A stretch of 64,000 nt of DNA. It comes from Chryseobacterium pennipullorum (GTDB taxonomy: Bacteria; Bacteroidota; Bacteroidia; Flavobacteriales; Weeksellaceae). The notes under the pieces are model-generated. The model saw only the letters and a program-made list of their open reading frames with translations, was not told the DNA's origin and did not search any database. Position 1 is the stretch's first letter; the number at the start of each line of letters is the position of its first letter. A program made the translations under genes and the position numbers. Shown in pieces: positions 17,408 to 25,589 of the stretch. The stretch spans positions 124,001 to 188,000 of the forward strand of contig NZ_QNVV01000004.1 in assembly GCF_003384725.1 (NCBI RefSeq). The letters run 5' to 3'.

Positions 17408-18114
17408 TCCCTTCTTCCACCGAGAAGCAAAGATCCCCAGTAAAGAAGCTGTGCTAATGAGCCTAACGCTGCTACTACATACGTTCTTGCTGCCCACTTC
17501 AGACTGTCCTGTACGCCTACAAACTCTTCGGCCGTTACCGTCCCCGTATCTTTAAGCCATTTCATCGCTCTGTTACTTGCATCATATTCCACTGGAAGTG
17601 TTACAAAAGCAAAGAGAGTGGTGACCGCGAATAATGCTACTCCAATTGCCAGAACCGTTGTATTTCCGTTAGGATTCTCAATCGTTCTTGATGCTGCCAT
17701 GATTGCAATACCTGCAATAAGCACAAATTGCATCAGGGTGGAACTTATATTAACGATAGGAACCAGTTTTGAACGTAAATTCAACATTGAATATCCTACG
17801 GCATGCTGTACAGCGTGTCCGCATTCGTGTGCTGCGACCGCTGCTGCGGCTGCATTTCTCTGCATATATACTCCTTCTGAAAGGTTTACTGTTTTATCTG
17901 CCGGATTATAGTGGTCCGTCAACTGTCCGGGAACTGATATTACCTGAACATCATTGATCCCATTATCTCTCAACATTTTTTCTGCTACCTCTTTCCCCGA
18001 AAGTCCGTTCCGGAGATGTACATTGGAATAATATTCAAATTTCGATTTCAATCTGGATGATACCCACCAGCTCACCAGCATAGAAATACCAATAATGATA
18101 TAATAACCCGTCAT
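17404..18114 (-). CDS. YugP-type neutral zinc metallopeptidase, membrane-bound
   Basis: This 236-aa membrane peptidase belongs to the YugP/PF04298 family. It has a short N-terminal transmembrane helix (about 3-19), the zinc motif HECGH at 96-100 within AAVAAHECGHAVQHAVGY, and three further hydrophobic segments (about 117-140, 150-170 and the end). It should face the cytoplasm or membrane interface and degrade membrane or misfolded proteins; natural substrates are unknown. It is divergent from the acetyltransferase-like gene and convergent with yigZ. Confidence 0.9.
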   Translation of the reverse strand: MTGYYIIIGISMLVSWWVSSRLKSKFEYYSNVHLRNGLSGKEVAEKMLRDNGINDVQVISVPGQLTDHYNPADKTVNLSEGVYMQRNAAAAAVAAHECGHAVQHAVGYSMLNLRSKLVPIVNISSTLMQFVLIAGIAIMAASRTIENPNGNTTVLAIGVALFAVTTLFAFVTLPVEYDASNRAMKWLKDTGTVTAEEFVGVQDSLKWAARTYVVAALGSLAQLLYWGSLLLGGRRD

Positions 18115-18188
18115 TTTATATAGATTTTGTGTTTAATTTTTACCCATAATCATATAAAAACTGTGCCAAAGTATAAGATTTTATTATT

Positions 18189-18196
18189 TATATTTG
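18189..18196 (+). promoter_or_regulatory. -7 promoter box (TATATTTG) of the acetyltransferase-like gene
   Basis: A TAnnTTTG match 23 bp before the preferred ATG at 18220. It lies inside the longer reading frame that begins at 18127, which supports the shorter start. Confidence 0.55.
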
Positions 18197-18219
18197 TCAT
18201 CAAATTACGCCTCAAAAAC

Positions 18220-19356
18220 ATGTCTACAGTTTCAATTATTGAAGTAAAAACAGCGGATCAGCTCAAGCAATTCGTAAGATTTCCTATGGATTTATACAAA
18301 AATAATCCATACTATGTTCCATCCTTTATTAAAGATGAAATGAAAATCTGGGATGCAAAAGAAAATCCGGCCTTAGATTATTCGGAATCCAAACAATTTC
18401 TGGCCCTGCGAGATCAAAAGGTAATTGGAAGAATAGCAGTTATTATCAACCATAAGGAAGAGAAAGAATTAGGTATAAAAAAGGTACGTTTTGGGTGGAT
18501 AGATTTTATCGACGACACTGAAGTGTCTAAAGCTTTGCTTCAAACTGCCATTGATTATGCCAGAGAACATAAAATCAACAAGATTGAAGGTCCAATGGGA
18601 TTTACCAATCTTGACAAAGCAGGTATGCTGACCATGGGATTTGACAAACTGGCAACGATGATCGGAATTTACAATCATGCCTACTATCCAAAACATCTTG
18701 AAAATCTGGGACTGGTAAAAGAAAAAGAGTGGGTAGAATATGAAATGAATTTCCCAAAAGTACTTCCTGAAAAAGTAGAAAAATTCAGTGGATTAATTGC
18801 ACAGAAGTATAAACTCAGTATTCTTAAATTCAAATCCAAAGAGGAGATTTTACCGTATGTAGAACCGATGTTCAAGCTGCTGGATGAAACCTATAAACAC
18901 CTTTCCACCTATACTCCGATTTCAGAGGAACAGATCAAAACCTATAAAGAAAAATACTTTCCTCTGATCGATAAAAATTATGTAATCTGCGTAGTAGATG
19001 AAAATAAACAATTGGTTTCTTTTGCCATCACGATGCCTTCTTATTCAAAAGCCCTGCAGAAGTCAGGGGGAAAATTATTTCCTTTCGGATGGTGGCATTT
19101 TTTACAGGCCAGCAAGAAGAATGACCGCGCTAATTTTTACCTGATCGGAATTCACCCGGAATATCAGAGACGTGGTGTCACAGCCATTATCTTCAAAGAA
19201 ATTTTTGTACGGTTTACAAGTATGGGAATTAATTTTGCAGAAACCAATCCTGAACTGGAAGAGAATAAAAGCGTGCAACTTCTTTGGCAAGATTACAATC
19301 CTGTTAACCACAAAAGAAGAAAAACGTTCTCATTGACGCTCAACGATGTACAATAA
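18220..19356 (+). CDS. GNAT-fold acetyltransferase-like protein
   Basis: A 378-aa cytoplasmic protein conserved in Bacteroidota. The start MSTVSIIEVKTADQLKQF is preferred over an upstream ATG because a -7 box lies between them and the extra residues are basic and unconserved in appearance. The N-terminal part has RFPMDLYKNNPYYVPSFIKDE, and a GNAT acetyl-CoA loop appears at IGIHPEYQRRGVTAIIF (about 310-326). This is the usual layout of the large GTP-independent GNAT-like proteins annotated as N-acetyltransferase. The substrate is unknown. It is transcribed divergently from the metallopeptidase gene. Confidence 0.85.
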   Translation: MSTVSIIEVKTADQLKQFVRFPMDLYKNNPYYVPSFIKDEMKIWDAKENPALDYSESKQFLALRDQKVIGRIAVIINHKEEKELGIKKVRFGWIDFIDDTEVSKALLQTAIDYAREHKINKIEGPMGFTNLDKAGMLTMGFDKLATMIGIYNHAYYPKHLENLGLVKEKEWVEYEMNFPKVLPEKVEKFSGLIAQKYKLSILKFKSKEEILPYVEPMFKLLDETYKHLSTYTPISEEQIKTYKEKYFPLIDKNYVICVVDENKQLVSFAITMPSYSKALQKSGGKLFPFGWWHFLQASKKNDRANFYLIGIHPEYQRRGVTAIIFKEIFVRFTSMGINFAETNPELEENKSVQLLWQDYNPVNHKRRKTFSLTLNDVQ

Positions 19357-19426
19357 ACCGGAACGGGGTGGGTAATGGCTTGTGTCCATTTCTCACCACC
19401 CGTTATCATTACCGCCTTAAATTCTC

Positions 19427-19434
19427 TATATTTG
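19427..19434 (+). promoter_or_regulatory. -7 promoter box (TATATTTG) 4 bp before a start codon
   Basis: An exact TAnnTTTG element ends 4 bp before the ATG of the small membrane protein gene, so the transcript should begin at or very near the start codon. Confidence 0.6.
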
Positions 19435-19438
19435 CGCT

Positions 19439-19615
19439 ATGAAACCACAACTTATTATTTTTGCTATTTTAATCGCTGGGTTTATCATTTATAATTTCTT
19501 TTTTCAGGTCGCTGATGACAAAACCAATACGGTAATTAATATCACTTTTGCCAGTGTTCTTTTTGGCTATATCTCCTTCATGGCATACTCTCTGCTCAAA
19601 AAAATGAAGAAATAA
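19439..19615 (+). CDS. Small two-helix membrane protein
   Basis: A 58-aa ORF with two hydrophobic helices (about 4-23 and 35-52) separated by a polar turn ADDKTNT and closed by the positive LLKKMKK tail. The tail suggests both ends in the cytoplasm. I do not recognise the family. A perfect -7 box 4 bp upstream and its position between two unrelated transcripts support it as a real gene, probably with a leaderless mRNA. The function cannot be predicted. Confidence 0.65.
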   Translation: MKPQLIIFAILIAGFIIYNFFFQVADDKTNTVINITFASVLFGYISFMAYSLLKKMKK

Positions 19616-19705
19616 CTGTTATTTTTATTGATTCTAAATTATCAGTTTTCCCTATTTTGATCCTACTTTTAAGCTGATAAATTTCATGCTTTCTTGTTTA
19701 TTCGC

Positions 19706-19713
19706 TAAATTTG
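19706..19713 (+). promoter_or_regulatory. -7 promoter box of the nuo operon (TAAATTTG)
   Basis: A TAnnTTTG match 23 bp before the nuoA ATG. A second weaker TATTTTGA lies about 50 bp further upstream. Confidence 0.6.
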
Positions 19714-19736
19714 CAAATTGAGATAATAATGCAAAA

Positions 19737-20108
19737 ATGAATTTACCTGAAAGTTATATTCCAATCCTTATCCAGGCAGGTGTGGCAGTGGCGTTTGTGG
19801 CTGTTTCTTTGCTTGGCGCACATTTCTTAGGGCCAAAACAGAAAAAAGGAAATTCTGTTAAAAACCAAAGCTGGGAATGTGGAGTTCCTAGTGAAGGAAA
19901 CGCGAGAACGCCGTTTTCCATCAAGTACTTCCTGACTGCGGTATTGTTTGTACTATTCGATATTGAAATCGTATTCTTTTATCCTTATGCAGTAAACTTC
20001 AGAGAATTCGGAATGGAAGGATTCCTGGCAGTGCTTACGTTTGTAGCGATTTTCTTCATGGCATTTTTCTATGTATGGAAACGTGGCGCGTTGGATTGGG
20101 ATAAATAG
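19737..20108 (+). CDS. nuoA: NADH-quinone oxidoreductase subunit A
   Basis: First gene of the complex I operon. The 123-aa membrane subunit has three transmembrane helices (about 9-29, 62-82, 88-110). The loop between helices 1 and 2 carries the conserved WECGVPSEGNARTPFSIKYFL, and helix 2 has the acidic FDIEIVFFYPYAVNF. The subunit helps shape the quinone cavity at the junction of the two arms. It is followed by a 105-bp repeat-like spacer before nuoB. Confidence 0.96.
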   Translation: MNLPESYIPILIQAGVAVAFVAVSLLGAHFLGPKQKKGNSVKNQSWECGVPSEGNARTPFSIKYFLTAVLFVLFDIEIVFFYPYAVNFREFGMEGFLAVLTFVAIFFMAFFYVWKRGALDWDK

Positions 20109-20213
20109 AGAGAATTATAAATTTTAAATTAAAAATTTTAGATGGTGATTTTGAATTAAATCCGGAGGAATTAATTTAGAATCTAAAATTTAAAATCTAA
20201 AATCATCTACAAG
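20109..20213 (+). repeat. nuoA-nuoB spacer with TCTAAAAT-type word repeats
   Basis: The 105-bp spacer repeats variants of AAATTTTAAA and AATCTAAAAT; the last run ends 13 bp before the nuoB ATG. GATGGTGATTTT is partly mirrored by AAAATCATC. No promoter or terminator signature. Confidence 0.5.
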
Positions 20214-20774
20214 ATGTCAGATAAAAAACCAGTAATAAGAACAGATGCACCTGCTCCCGAAGGCTATGAAGGAGAAGGGTTTTTCGCAACAAAACTGAGC
20301 AGTGTAATCGGTATGGCCAGAAAGTTTTCACTTTGGCCGCTGCCTTTTGCTACCTCTTGTTGCGGTATCGAGTTTATGGCTACCCTGAACCCAACCTATG
20401 ATGCTTCAAGATTTGGTATGGAAAGAAACTCTTTCTCTCCAAGACAGGCAGATATGCTGATGGTTTGCGGAACTATATCAAAGAAATTAGGACCTGTCCT
20501 AAAAGAAGTGTACACTCAGATGGCTGAGCCGAAATGGGTGGTGGCAGTTGGAGCTTGTGCTTCCAGCGGTGGTATTTTTGATACGTATTCTGTGCTTCAG
20601 GGAATTGATAAAATTATTCCGGTAGACGTTTACGTTCCTGGATGCCCTCCAAGACCAGAACAGATCATTGAAGGGGTGATGCAGGTACAGGCTCTGGCTG
20701 AAAGCGAAAGCATAAGAAGAAGAGACATGCCTGAATATCAGAAATTATTAGATTCTTACAACATAAGCAACTAA
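20214..20774 (+). CDS. nuoB: NADH-quinone oxidoreductase subunit B
   Basis: This 186-aa peripheral-arm subunit holds the terminal iron-sulfur cluster N2, which passes electrons to quinone. The cluster ligands are in TSCCGIEFMA (about residues 47-56), GACASSGG and PGCPPRPEQIIEG. Its length is typical. The stop is only 8 bp before nuoC. Confidence 0.97.
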   Translation: MSDKKPVIRTDAPAPEGYEGEGFFATKLSSVIGMARKFSLWPLPFATSCCGIEFMATLNPTYDASRFGMERNSFSPRQADMLMVCGTISKKLGPVLKEVYTQMAEPKWVVAVGACASSGGIFDTYSVLQGIDKIIPVDVYVPGCPPRPEQIIEGVMQVQALAESESIRRRDMPEYQKLLDSYNISN

Positions 20775-20782
20775 CAACGGAA

Positions 20783-21277
20783 ATGACAAACGAATTTGTA
20801 TTAGAAGCAATCACGAGAGAATTTCCGGAATCCGTTATTTCAAGTTCGGAGCCTTATGGGATGCTGACCATTGAAGTAAAGAAAGAGGATATCAAAAAGA
20901 TCGTCCACTATCTTAAAGACTCATCACTGGAAATCAAATTCCTAACTGATATCTGTGGAATTCATTATCCTGAATTTCCGGACAAAGAAATAGGCGTGGT
21001 GTATCACCTGCAAAATATGATGACCAATTTCAGATTGCGTCTGAAAATTTTCATGTCCAGAGAAAACATTGAAGTAGATTCCCTAACCGATCTTTATGCC
21101 GGTGCCAACTGGATGGAAAGGGAAACGTATGATTTCTACGGAATCAAATTTAAAGGACATCCTGATCTCCGCCCTATCCTGAATATGGAAGATCTGGGAT
21201 ATCACCCAATGTTGAAAGAATATCGCCTTGAAGATGGTACCAGAACCGATAAGGACGATAATATGTTCGGAAGATAA
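20783..21277 (+). CDS. nuoC: NADH-quinone oxidoreductase subunit C
   Basis: This 164-aa subunit of the hydrogenase-like connecting module is separate from NuoD here. The family block WMERETYDFYGIKFKGHPDLRPILNMED lies near residues 112-139. It carries no cofactor and stabilises the quinone module. The preceding spacing of 8 bp indicates translational coupling with nuoB. Confidence 0.96.
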   Translation: MTNEFVLEAITREFPESVISSSEPYGMLTIEVKKEDIKKIVHYLKDSSLEIKFLTDICGIHYPEFPDKEIGVVYHLQNMMTNFRLRLKIFMSRENIEVDSLTDLYAGANWMERETYDFYGIKFKGHPDLRPILNMEDLGYHPMLKEYRLEDGTRTDKDDNMFGR

Positions 21278-21351
21278 AAATAATGCAATAAGCAGTAAGC
21301 AGCAAGCAATAAGCTTAAAGCCTAGAGCCTATAGCCTAAAGCATTTAAATT
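21278..21351 (+). repeat. nuoC-nuoD spacer with GCAATAAGC and AGCCTA word repeats
   Basis: Variants of GCARTAAGC occur about four times and AGCCTA about three times in 74 bp, giving a degenerate tandem array. No gene or terminator. Confidence 0.55.
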
Positions 21352-22575
21352 ATGAAAGATAACTCATTATCTAATATATTAAACCAGTACGAAAGTAAGG
21401 AGCAGATTGACGGACAATTGTATACCCTCAATTTGGGACCTACCCACCCTGCTACTCACGGGATCTTCCAGAATATCTTAACGATGGACGGAGAAAGAAT
21501 CCTTCACGCAGAGCAAACGGTAGGCTATATCCACAGGGCATTTGAAAAAATTTCTGAAAGAAGAAACTATTCTCAGATCACTACCCTTACTGACCGTATG
21601 AATTACTGTTCTGCACCCATCAACAACTTAGGTTGGCACATGACAGTAGAAAAACTGATTGGTGTAAAAGTTCCAAAGCGTGTAGACTATATGCGTGTGA
21701 TTCTTATGGAACTTGCCAGAATTGGTGACCACCTGATCTGTAACGGGGTAACGGGAATGGACTCGGGAGCGATCACGGGTCTTACATATATGTTCATCGA
21801 GAGAGAACGTATTTATGATATGTACGAGCAGATTTGTGGAGCAAGGATGACCACCAACATGGGAAGAATCGGAGGATTCGAAAGAGATTTCACTCCTAAG
21901 TTCCATGAGTTATTACAAGACTTCTTAAAAACGTTCCCACCAAGATTCAAAGAATTCTGTACGCTGTTAGAAAGAAACAGAATTTTCATGGACAGAACCA
22001 TCGGTACAGGAGCCATTTCTGCCGAAAGAGCATTGAGCTACGGTTTCACAGGTCCAAACTTACGTGCAGCAGGTGTAGATTACGATGTAAGGGTTGCACA
22101 GCCTTATTCTTCCTACGAAGATTTCGATTTCATTATTCCGGTAGGAACATCAGGAGATACTTACGACCGTTTCATGGTTCGTCAACAGGAAATCTGGGAA
22201 TCTATAAAAATTATCAAACAAGCATACGAAAATCTTCCGGAAGGACCGTTCCATGCGGATGTTCCTGATTTCTATCTTCCCGAAAAGGCAGATGTATATC
22301 AGAAAATGGAAGCATTGATCTACCATTTCAAAATTGTAATGGGAGAAACCGATGTGCCGAAAGGAGAAGTATACCATGCAGTAGAAGGTGGAAATGGGGA
22401 ATTAGGTTTCTATCTTGTGAGTGATGGGGGAAGAAGCCCTTACAGGCTTCACTTCAGAAGACCATGTTTCATCTACTATCAGGCATATCCTGAAATGATT
22501 ACAGGTTCTGTAATTTCAGATGCTATTGTCACGATGTGTAGTATGAATATTATTGCGGGAGAATTAGACGCATAA
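21352..22575 (+). CDS. nuoD: NADH-quinone oxidoreductase subunit D
   Basis: This 407-aa 49-kDa-type subunit lines the quinone-binding cavity opposite NuoB. Conserved features include LNLGPTHPATHG near residue 26, with the His-rich quinone loop, and EGGNGELGFYLVSDGG (about 343-358), plus the closing family signature. It has no membrane segment. Operon position and length are standard. Confidence 0.97.
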   Translation: MKDNSLSNILNQYESKEQIDGQLYTLNLGPTHPATHGIFQNILTMDGERILHAEQTVGYIHRAFEKISERRNYSQITTLTDRMNYCSAPINNLGWHMTVEKLIGVKVPKRVDYMRVILMELARIGDHLICNGVTGMDSGAITGLTYMFIERERIYDMYEQICGARMTTNMGRIGGFERDFTPKFHELLQDFLKTFPPRFKEFCTLLERNRIFMDRTIGTGAISAERALSYGFTGPNLRAAGVDYDVRVAQPYSSYEDFDFIIPVGTSGDTYDRFMVRQQEIWESIKIIKQAYENLPEGPFHADVPDFYLPEKADVYQKMEALIYHFKIVMGETDVPKGEVYHAVEGGNGELGFYLVSDGGRSPYRLHFRRPCFIYYQAYPEMITGSVISDAIVTMCSMNIIAGELDA

Positions 22576-22701
22576 TATAACAGACAAAAAGATAAAAGAA
22601 GAAAGAATAAAGACTTTCTTCAAATTAAATACAATTGAATTTAGATCACGAATCAAAAAGTCCTTTCTCTAGGTTCTTTGTTCTTTAATCTATATAAAAA
22701 A
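22576..22701 (+). repeat. nuoD-nuoE spacer with AAAGAATAAAGA and complementary TTCTTTGTTCTTTA words
   Basis: The first half is rich in A/G words (AAAGAAGAAAGAATAAAGAC) and the second half carries the complementary words (GGTTCTTTGTTCTTTAATC). A long imperfect hairpin is therefore possible before nuoE. The last words end 10 bp before the ATG. Confidence 0.5.
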
Positions 22702-23211
22702 ATGAGCGAAACAATAGCTTTTAAACCGGAAAGTTTAGCACAGGTACATAAAATTATCGCAAGATATCCTGAAGGAAGACAGAAATCTGCTCTTCTTCCT
22801 GTACTTCACCTGGCACAGAAAGAATTCGGAGGATGGTTAGATGTTCCGGTGATGGATTATGTTGCCGGACTATTAAGTATCCAACCCATTGAAGTATATG
22901 AAGTGGCTACTTTTTATACCATGTTCAATATGAAACCGGTGGGTAAATATGTTTTGGAAGTTTGCAGAACCGGGCCTTGCATGGTTTGCGGAAGTGAAAA
23001 GATCCTTAACCATATCAGAACCAAGCTGAACATTAAAGATGGGGAAACTACTGAAGACGGGATGTTTACCCTGAAGCCGGCTGAATGTCTTGGAGCGTGC
23101 GGATATGCACCGATGATGCAGCTTGGAAAGTTTTTTCACGAAAATTTAACGATAGAAAAAGTAGATGAAATCCTTGATCTTTGCAGACAGGGACAAGTTG
23201 CTTTAGACTAA
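22702..23211 (+). CDS. nuoE: NADH-quinone oxidoreductase subunit E
   Basis: This 169-aa thioredoxin-like subunit binds [2Fe-2S] cluster N1a in the NADH dehydrogenase module. The ligands are Cys in CRTGPCMVCG and CLGACGYAPM. The start MSETIAFKPESL is preferred over an ATG 24 bp upstream, which would add only the hydrophobic MFFNLYKK from the AT-rich spacer. Confidence 0.95.
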   Translation: MSETIAFKPESLAQVHKIIARYPEGRQKSALLPVLHLAQKEFGGWLDVPVMDYVAGLLSIQPIEVYEVATFYTMFNMKPVGKYVLEVCRTGPCMVCGSEKILNHIRTKLNIKDGETTEDGMFTLKPAECLGACGYAPMMQLGKFFHENLTIEKVDEILDLCRQGQVALD

Positions 23212-23313
23212 TAGAAATTTTAAATTCTACAGGGTAGATTTTAAATTATTCACTTAACGTTTAATCATAATGAATGCAAGAAGCCAAAAGCCAATTGCAA
23301 TAAGCAAATAACA
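23212..23313 (+). repeat. nuoE-nuoF spacer with GCAAGAAGCCAAAAGCC word repeats
   Basis: The final 50 bp repeat AGCCAA/GCAATAAGCAAA, the same vocabulary as the nuoC-nuoD spacer, ending 6 bp before the nuoF ATG. The first half is AATTTTAAATT-like. Confidence 0.5.
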
Positions 23314-24672
23314 ATGAGTAAAAAACTTTTACTTAAAGACGCACATATAGAAGGTATCCGCTACTTTGAAACCTACCGTAAGCAGGGAGGTTACACCGCA
23401 GCAGAGAAAGCCTTGAAGATGACTCCTGACGAAATTCTTGAAGAAGTAAAAGTTTCAGGACTAAGAGGACGTGGTGGAGCTGGATTCCCTACAGGAATGA
23501 AATGGAGCTTTCTGGCAAAACCTGAAGGTGTTCCAAGACACCTGGTGGTTAATGCGGATGAATCTGAGCCTGGAACATTTAAAGACAGGTATTTGATGGA
23601 ATTCCTTCCTCACCTGTTGATCGAAGGGATGTTGATTTCATCGTACTGTTTAGGTTCCAATGTTTCGTATATCTACATCCGTGGAGAGTATTCATGGATC
23701 CCTGATATTTTAGAAGAAGCTATTGAAGAAGCTAAAGCAGCAGGATTTTTAGGTAAAAATATTTTAGGAACAGGTTTCGATTGTGAAATTTATGTTCAAA
23801 GAGGAGGTGGAGCATACATCTGTGGTGAAGAAACGGCATTGCTTGAATCTCTTGAAGGAAAAAGAGGTAACCCAAGGCTAAAACCACCATTCCCGGCTGT
23901 AAAAGGACTTTGGGAAAGACCAACGGTAGTAAACAACGTGGAGTCTATTGCAGCCATTGTTCCTATTATTGATATTACTGGCGCTGAGTATGCCAAAATT
24001 GGAGTTGGAAGATCCACAGGAACGAAATTGATTTCTGCTTGTGGAAACATCAACAAACCGGGGGTATACGAAATCGACATGACCATCACGGTAGAAGAAT
24101 TCATCTATTCTGATGAATATTGCGGGGGTATTAAAGACGGAAAAAGACTAAAGGCTTGTATTCCGGGAGGAAGCTCTGTTCCGATTGTTCCGGCTAACTT
24201 ATTGCTGAGAACCGTGAACGGGGAGCCAAGATATATGAACTACGAATCATTGGCAGACGGTGGTTTTGCTACCGGAACCATGATGGGATCCGGAGGTTTC
24301 ATCGTTTTGGATGAAGACCAGTGTATCGTAGATCACACCATGACTTTAGCTAGATTCTACAATCACGAAAGTTGTGGACAATGTACACCATGCCGTGAAG
24401 GTACAGGATGGATGTATAAGATTTTAAAGAAAATTGAGAAAGGAGAAGGAAAAATGGAAGATATCGATCTTCTTTGGGACATCCAGAGAAAAATTGAAGG
24501 AAACACCATTTGCCCATTGGGAGATGCCGCAGCATGGCCGGTTGCAGCAGCTATCCGTCACTTCAGAGACGAATTTGAGTGGCATGTGAAAAACCCTGAG
24601 TTGTCTCAGACACAAAATTATGGATTGGCACATTATGCGGATCCTATTCCGGCTGTAGAAAAGAATGCGTAG
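23314..24672 (+). CDS. nuoF: NADH-quinone oxidoreductase subunit F
   Basis: This 452-aa flavoprotein is the NADH-oxidising subunit. The NADH site is GRGGAGFPTGMKW (about 51-63), the FMN region has GGGAYICGEETALLESLEG (about 172-190), and the N3 cluster ligands are SCGQCTPCREGTGWM (about 352-366). Its length is standard. The next gene starts 5 bp after the stop. Confidence 0.97.
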   Translation: MSKKLLLKDAHIEGIRYFETYRKQGGYTAAEKALKMTPDEILEEVKVSGLRGRGGAGFPTGMKWSFLAKPEGVPRHLVVNADESEPGTFKDRYLMEFLPHLLIEGMLISSYCLGSNVSYIYIRGEYSWIPDILEEAIEEAKAAGFLGKNILGTGFDCEIYVQRGGGAYICGEETALLESLEGKRGNPRLKPPFPAVKGLWERPTVVNNVESIAAIVPIIDITGAEYAKIGVGRSTGTKLISACGNINKPGVYEIDMTITVEEFIYSDEYCGGIKDGKRLKACIPGGSSVPIVPANLLLRTVNGEPRYMNYESLADGGFATGTMMGSGGFIVLDEDQCIVDHTMTLARFYNHESCGQCTPCREGTGWMYKILKKIEKGEGKMEDIDLLWDIQRKIEGNTICPLGDAAAWPVAAAIRHFRDEFEWHVKNPELSQTQNYGLAHYADPIPAVEKNA

Positions 24673-24677
24673 GTGAA

Positions 24678-25553
24678 ATGAAAAGATTATTGGTTGTCGG
24701 CTTAATGATGTCGAATTTTGTGTTTGCCCAAAAGGCTAAAGATACATTAGTAGTAAAAGATTTTGATGGTTCTACCGCTCCTGTTCGAAAGCAGAAGCCT
24801 GCACCATTAAGCAAAAAGGGTCAGATCTTCGTATTTTACGGTTGGAACAGAGCTGCTTACAGTAATTCTGACATCCATTTCAGTGGAGACGGTTATAATT
24901 TTCAGCTGAATAATGTATCAGCACAGGACAGGCCTACAAAATTTGGAATTGTATATTTTGATCCAAGCTGGTTTACGGTAACGCAATATAACTTCAGACT
25001 GGGTTATTTTATTAAGGATAATTTAGCGCTGGTACTCGGGATAGACCATATGAAATATGTGATGGATCAGAACCAGACTGTTAATTTTAAAGGTCATATT
25101 TCAGACCCTCAGTTTGCGAACAGAGTAGAAAACGGACAGGTGAATCTGGCAGATGAGCAATTCCTTACTTTCGAGCATACAGATGGTTTAAATTATGAGA
25201 ATTTAGGTCTTGAGAAATATAAAAACCTGATTCACAAGAAAAATATAGATCTGGTATGGTCTTATGGAGCCGGAATCGGGTTTATGTTCCCAAAAAGTAA
25301 TGTAAAGCTTTTTGGAAATGAAAGAAGTGACCGTTTTCATGTTGCAGGAATGGGAACCGATGTAAGATCCAGCCTGAACCTCGTTTTCTGGAAAAACTGG
25401 ATGCTGAGAGTGGAAGGAAAAGCCGGTTATATCAATATGTGGGATATTAAAACCACATTAAATAACAAACCTGATAAAGCAAGCCAGGACTTTGTTTTTG
25501 GACAAGTATTAGCAGGAATTGGATATACATTCAATACAAAAAAGTATAATTAA
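24678..25553 (+). CDS. Outer-membrane-barrel-like protein inserted in the nuo operon
   Basis: This 291-aa exported protein has a signal peptide (about 1-17, cut after FVFA) and a beta-rich body ending VLAGIGYTFNTKKYN, which resembles an outer-membrane barrel terminus. Repeated alternating segments such as NFRLGYFIKDNLALVLGIDHM and WMLRVEGKAGYINMW support a barrel of about 8 to 12 strands. It is not a complex I subunit. It sits 5 bp after nuoF and 36 bp before nuoG, so it must be cotranscribed. The physical link to respiration is unknown; a lineage-specific insertion of an unrelated envelope gene is the simplest view. Confidence 0.75.
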   Translation: MKRLLVVGLMMSNFVFAQKAKDTLVVKDFDGSTAPVRKQKPAPLSKKGQIFVFYGWNRAAYSNSDIHFSGDGYNFQLNNVSAQDRPTKFGIVYFDPSWFTVTQYNFRLGYFIKDNLALVLGIDHMKYVMDQNQTVNFKGHISDPQFANRVENGQVNLADEQFLTFEHTDGLNYENLGLEKYKNLIHKKNIDLVWSYGAGIGFMFPKSNVKLFGNERSDRFHVAGMGTDVRSSLNLVFWKNWMLRVEGKAGYINMWDIKTTLNNKPDKASQDFVFGQVLAGIGYTFNTKKYN

Positions 25554-25589
25554 AATATCGCTTACAGCATAAGCGAAAAAGCATAGAAT

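Noticed and set aside
18127..18219. Longer N-terminus of the acetyltransferase-like protein
   Set aside because: A -7 promoter box lies inside this stretch and the preferred start MSTVSIIEV follows it; the extra residues are AT-rich and look non-coding.
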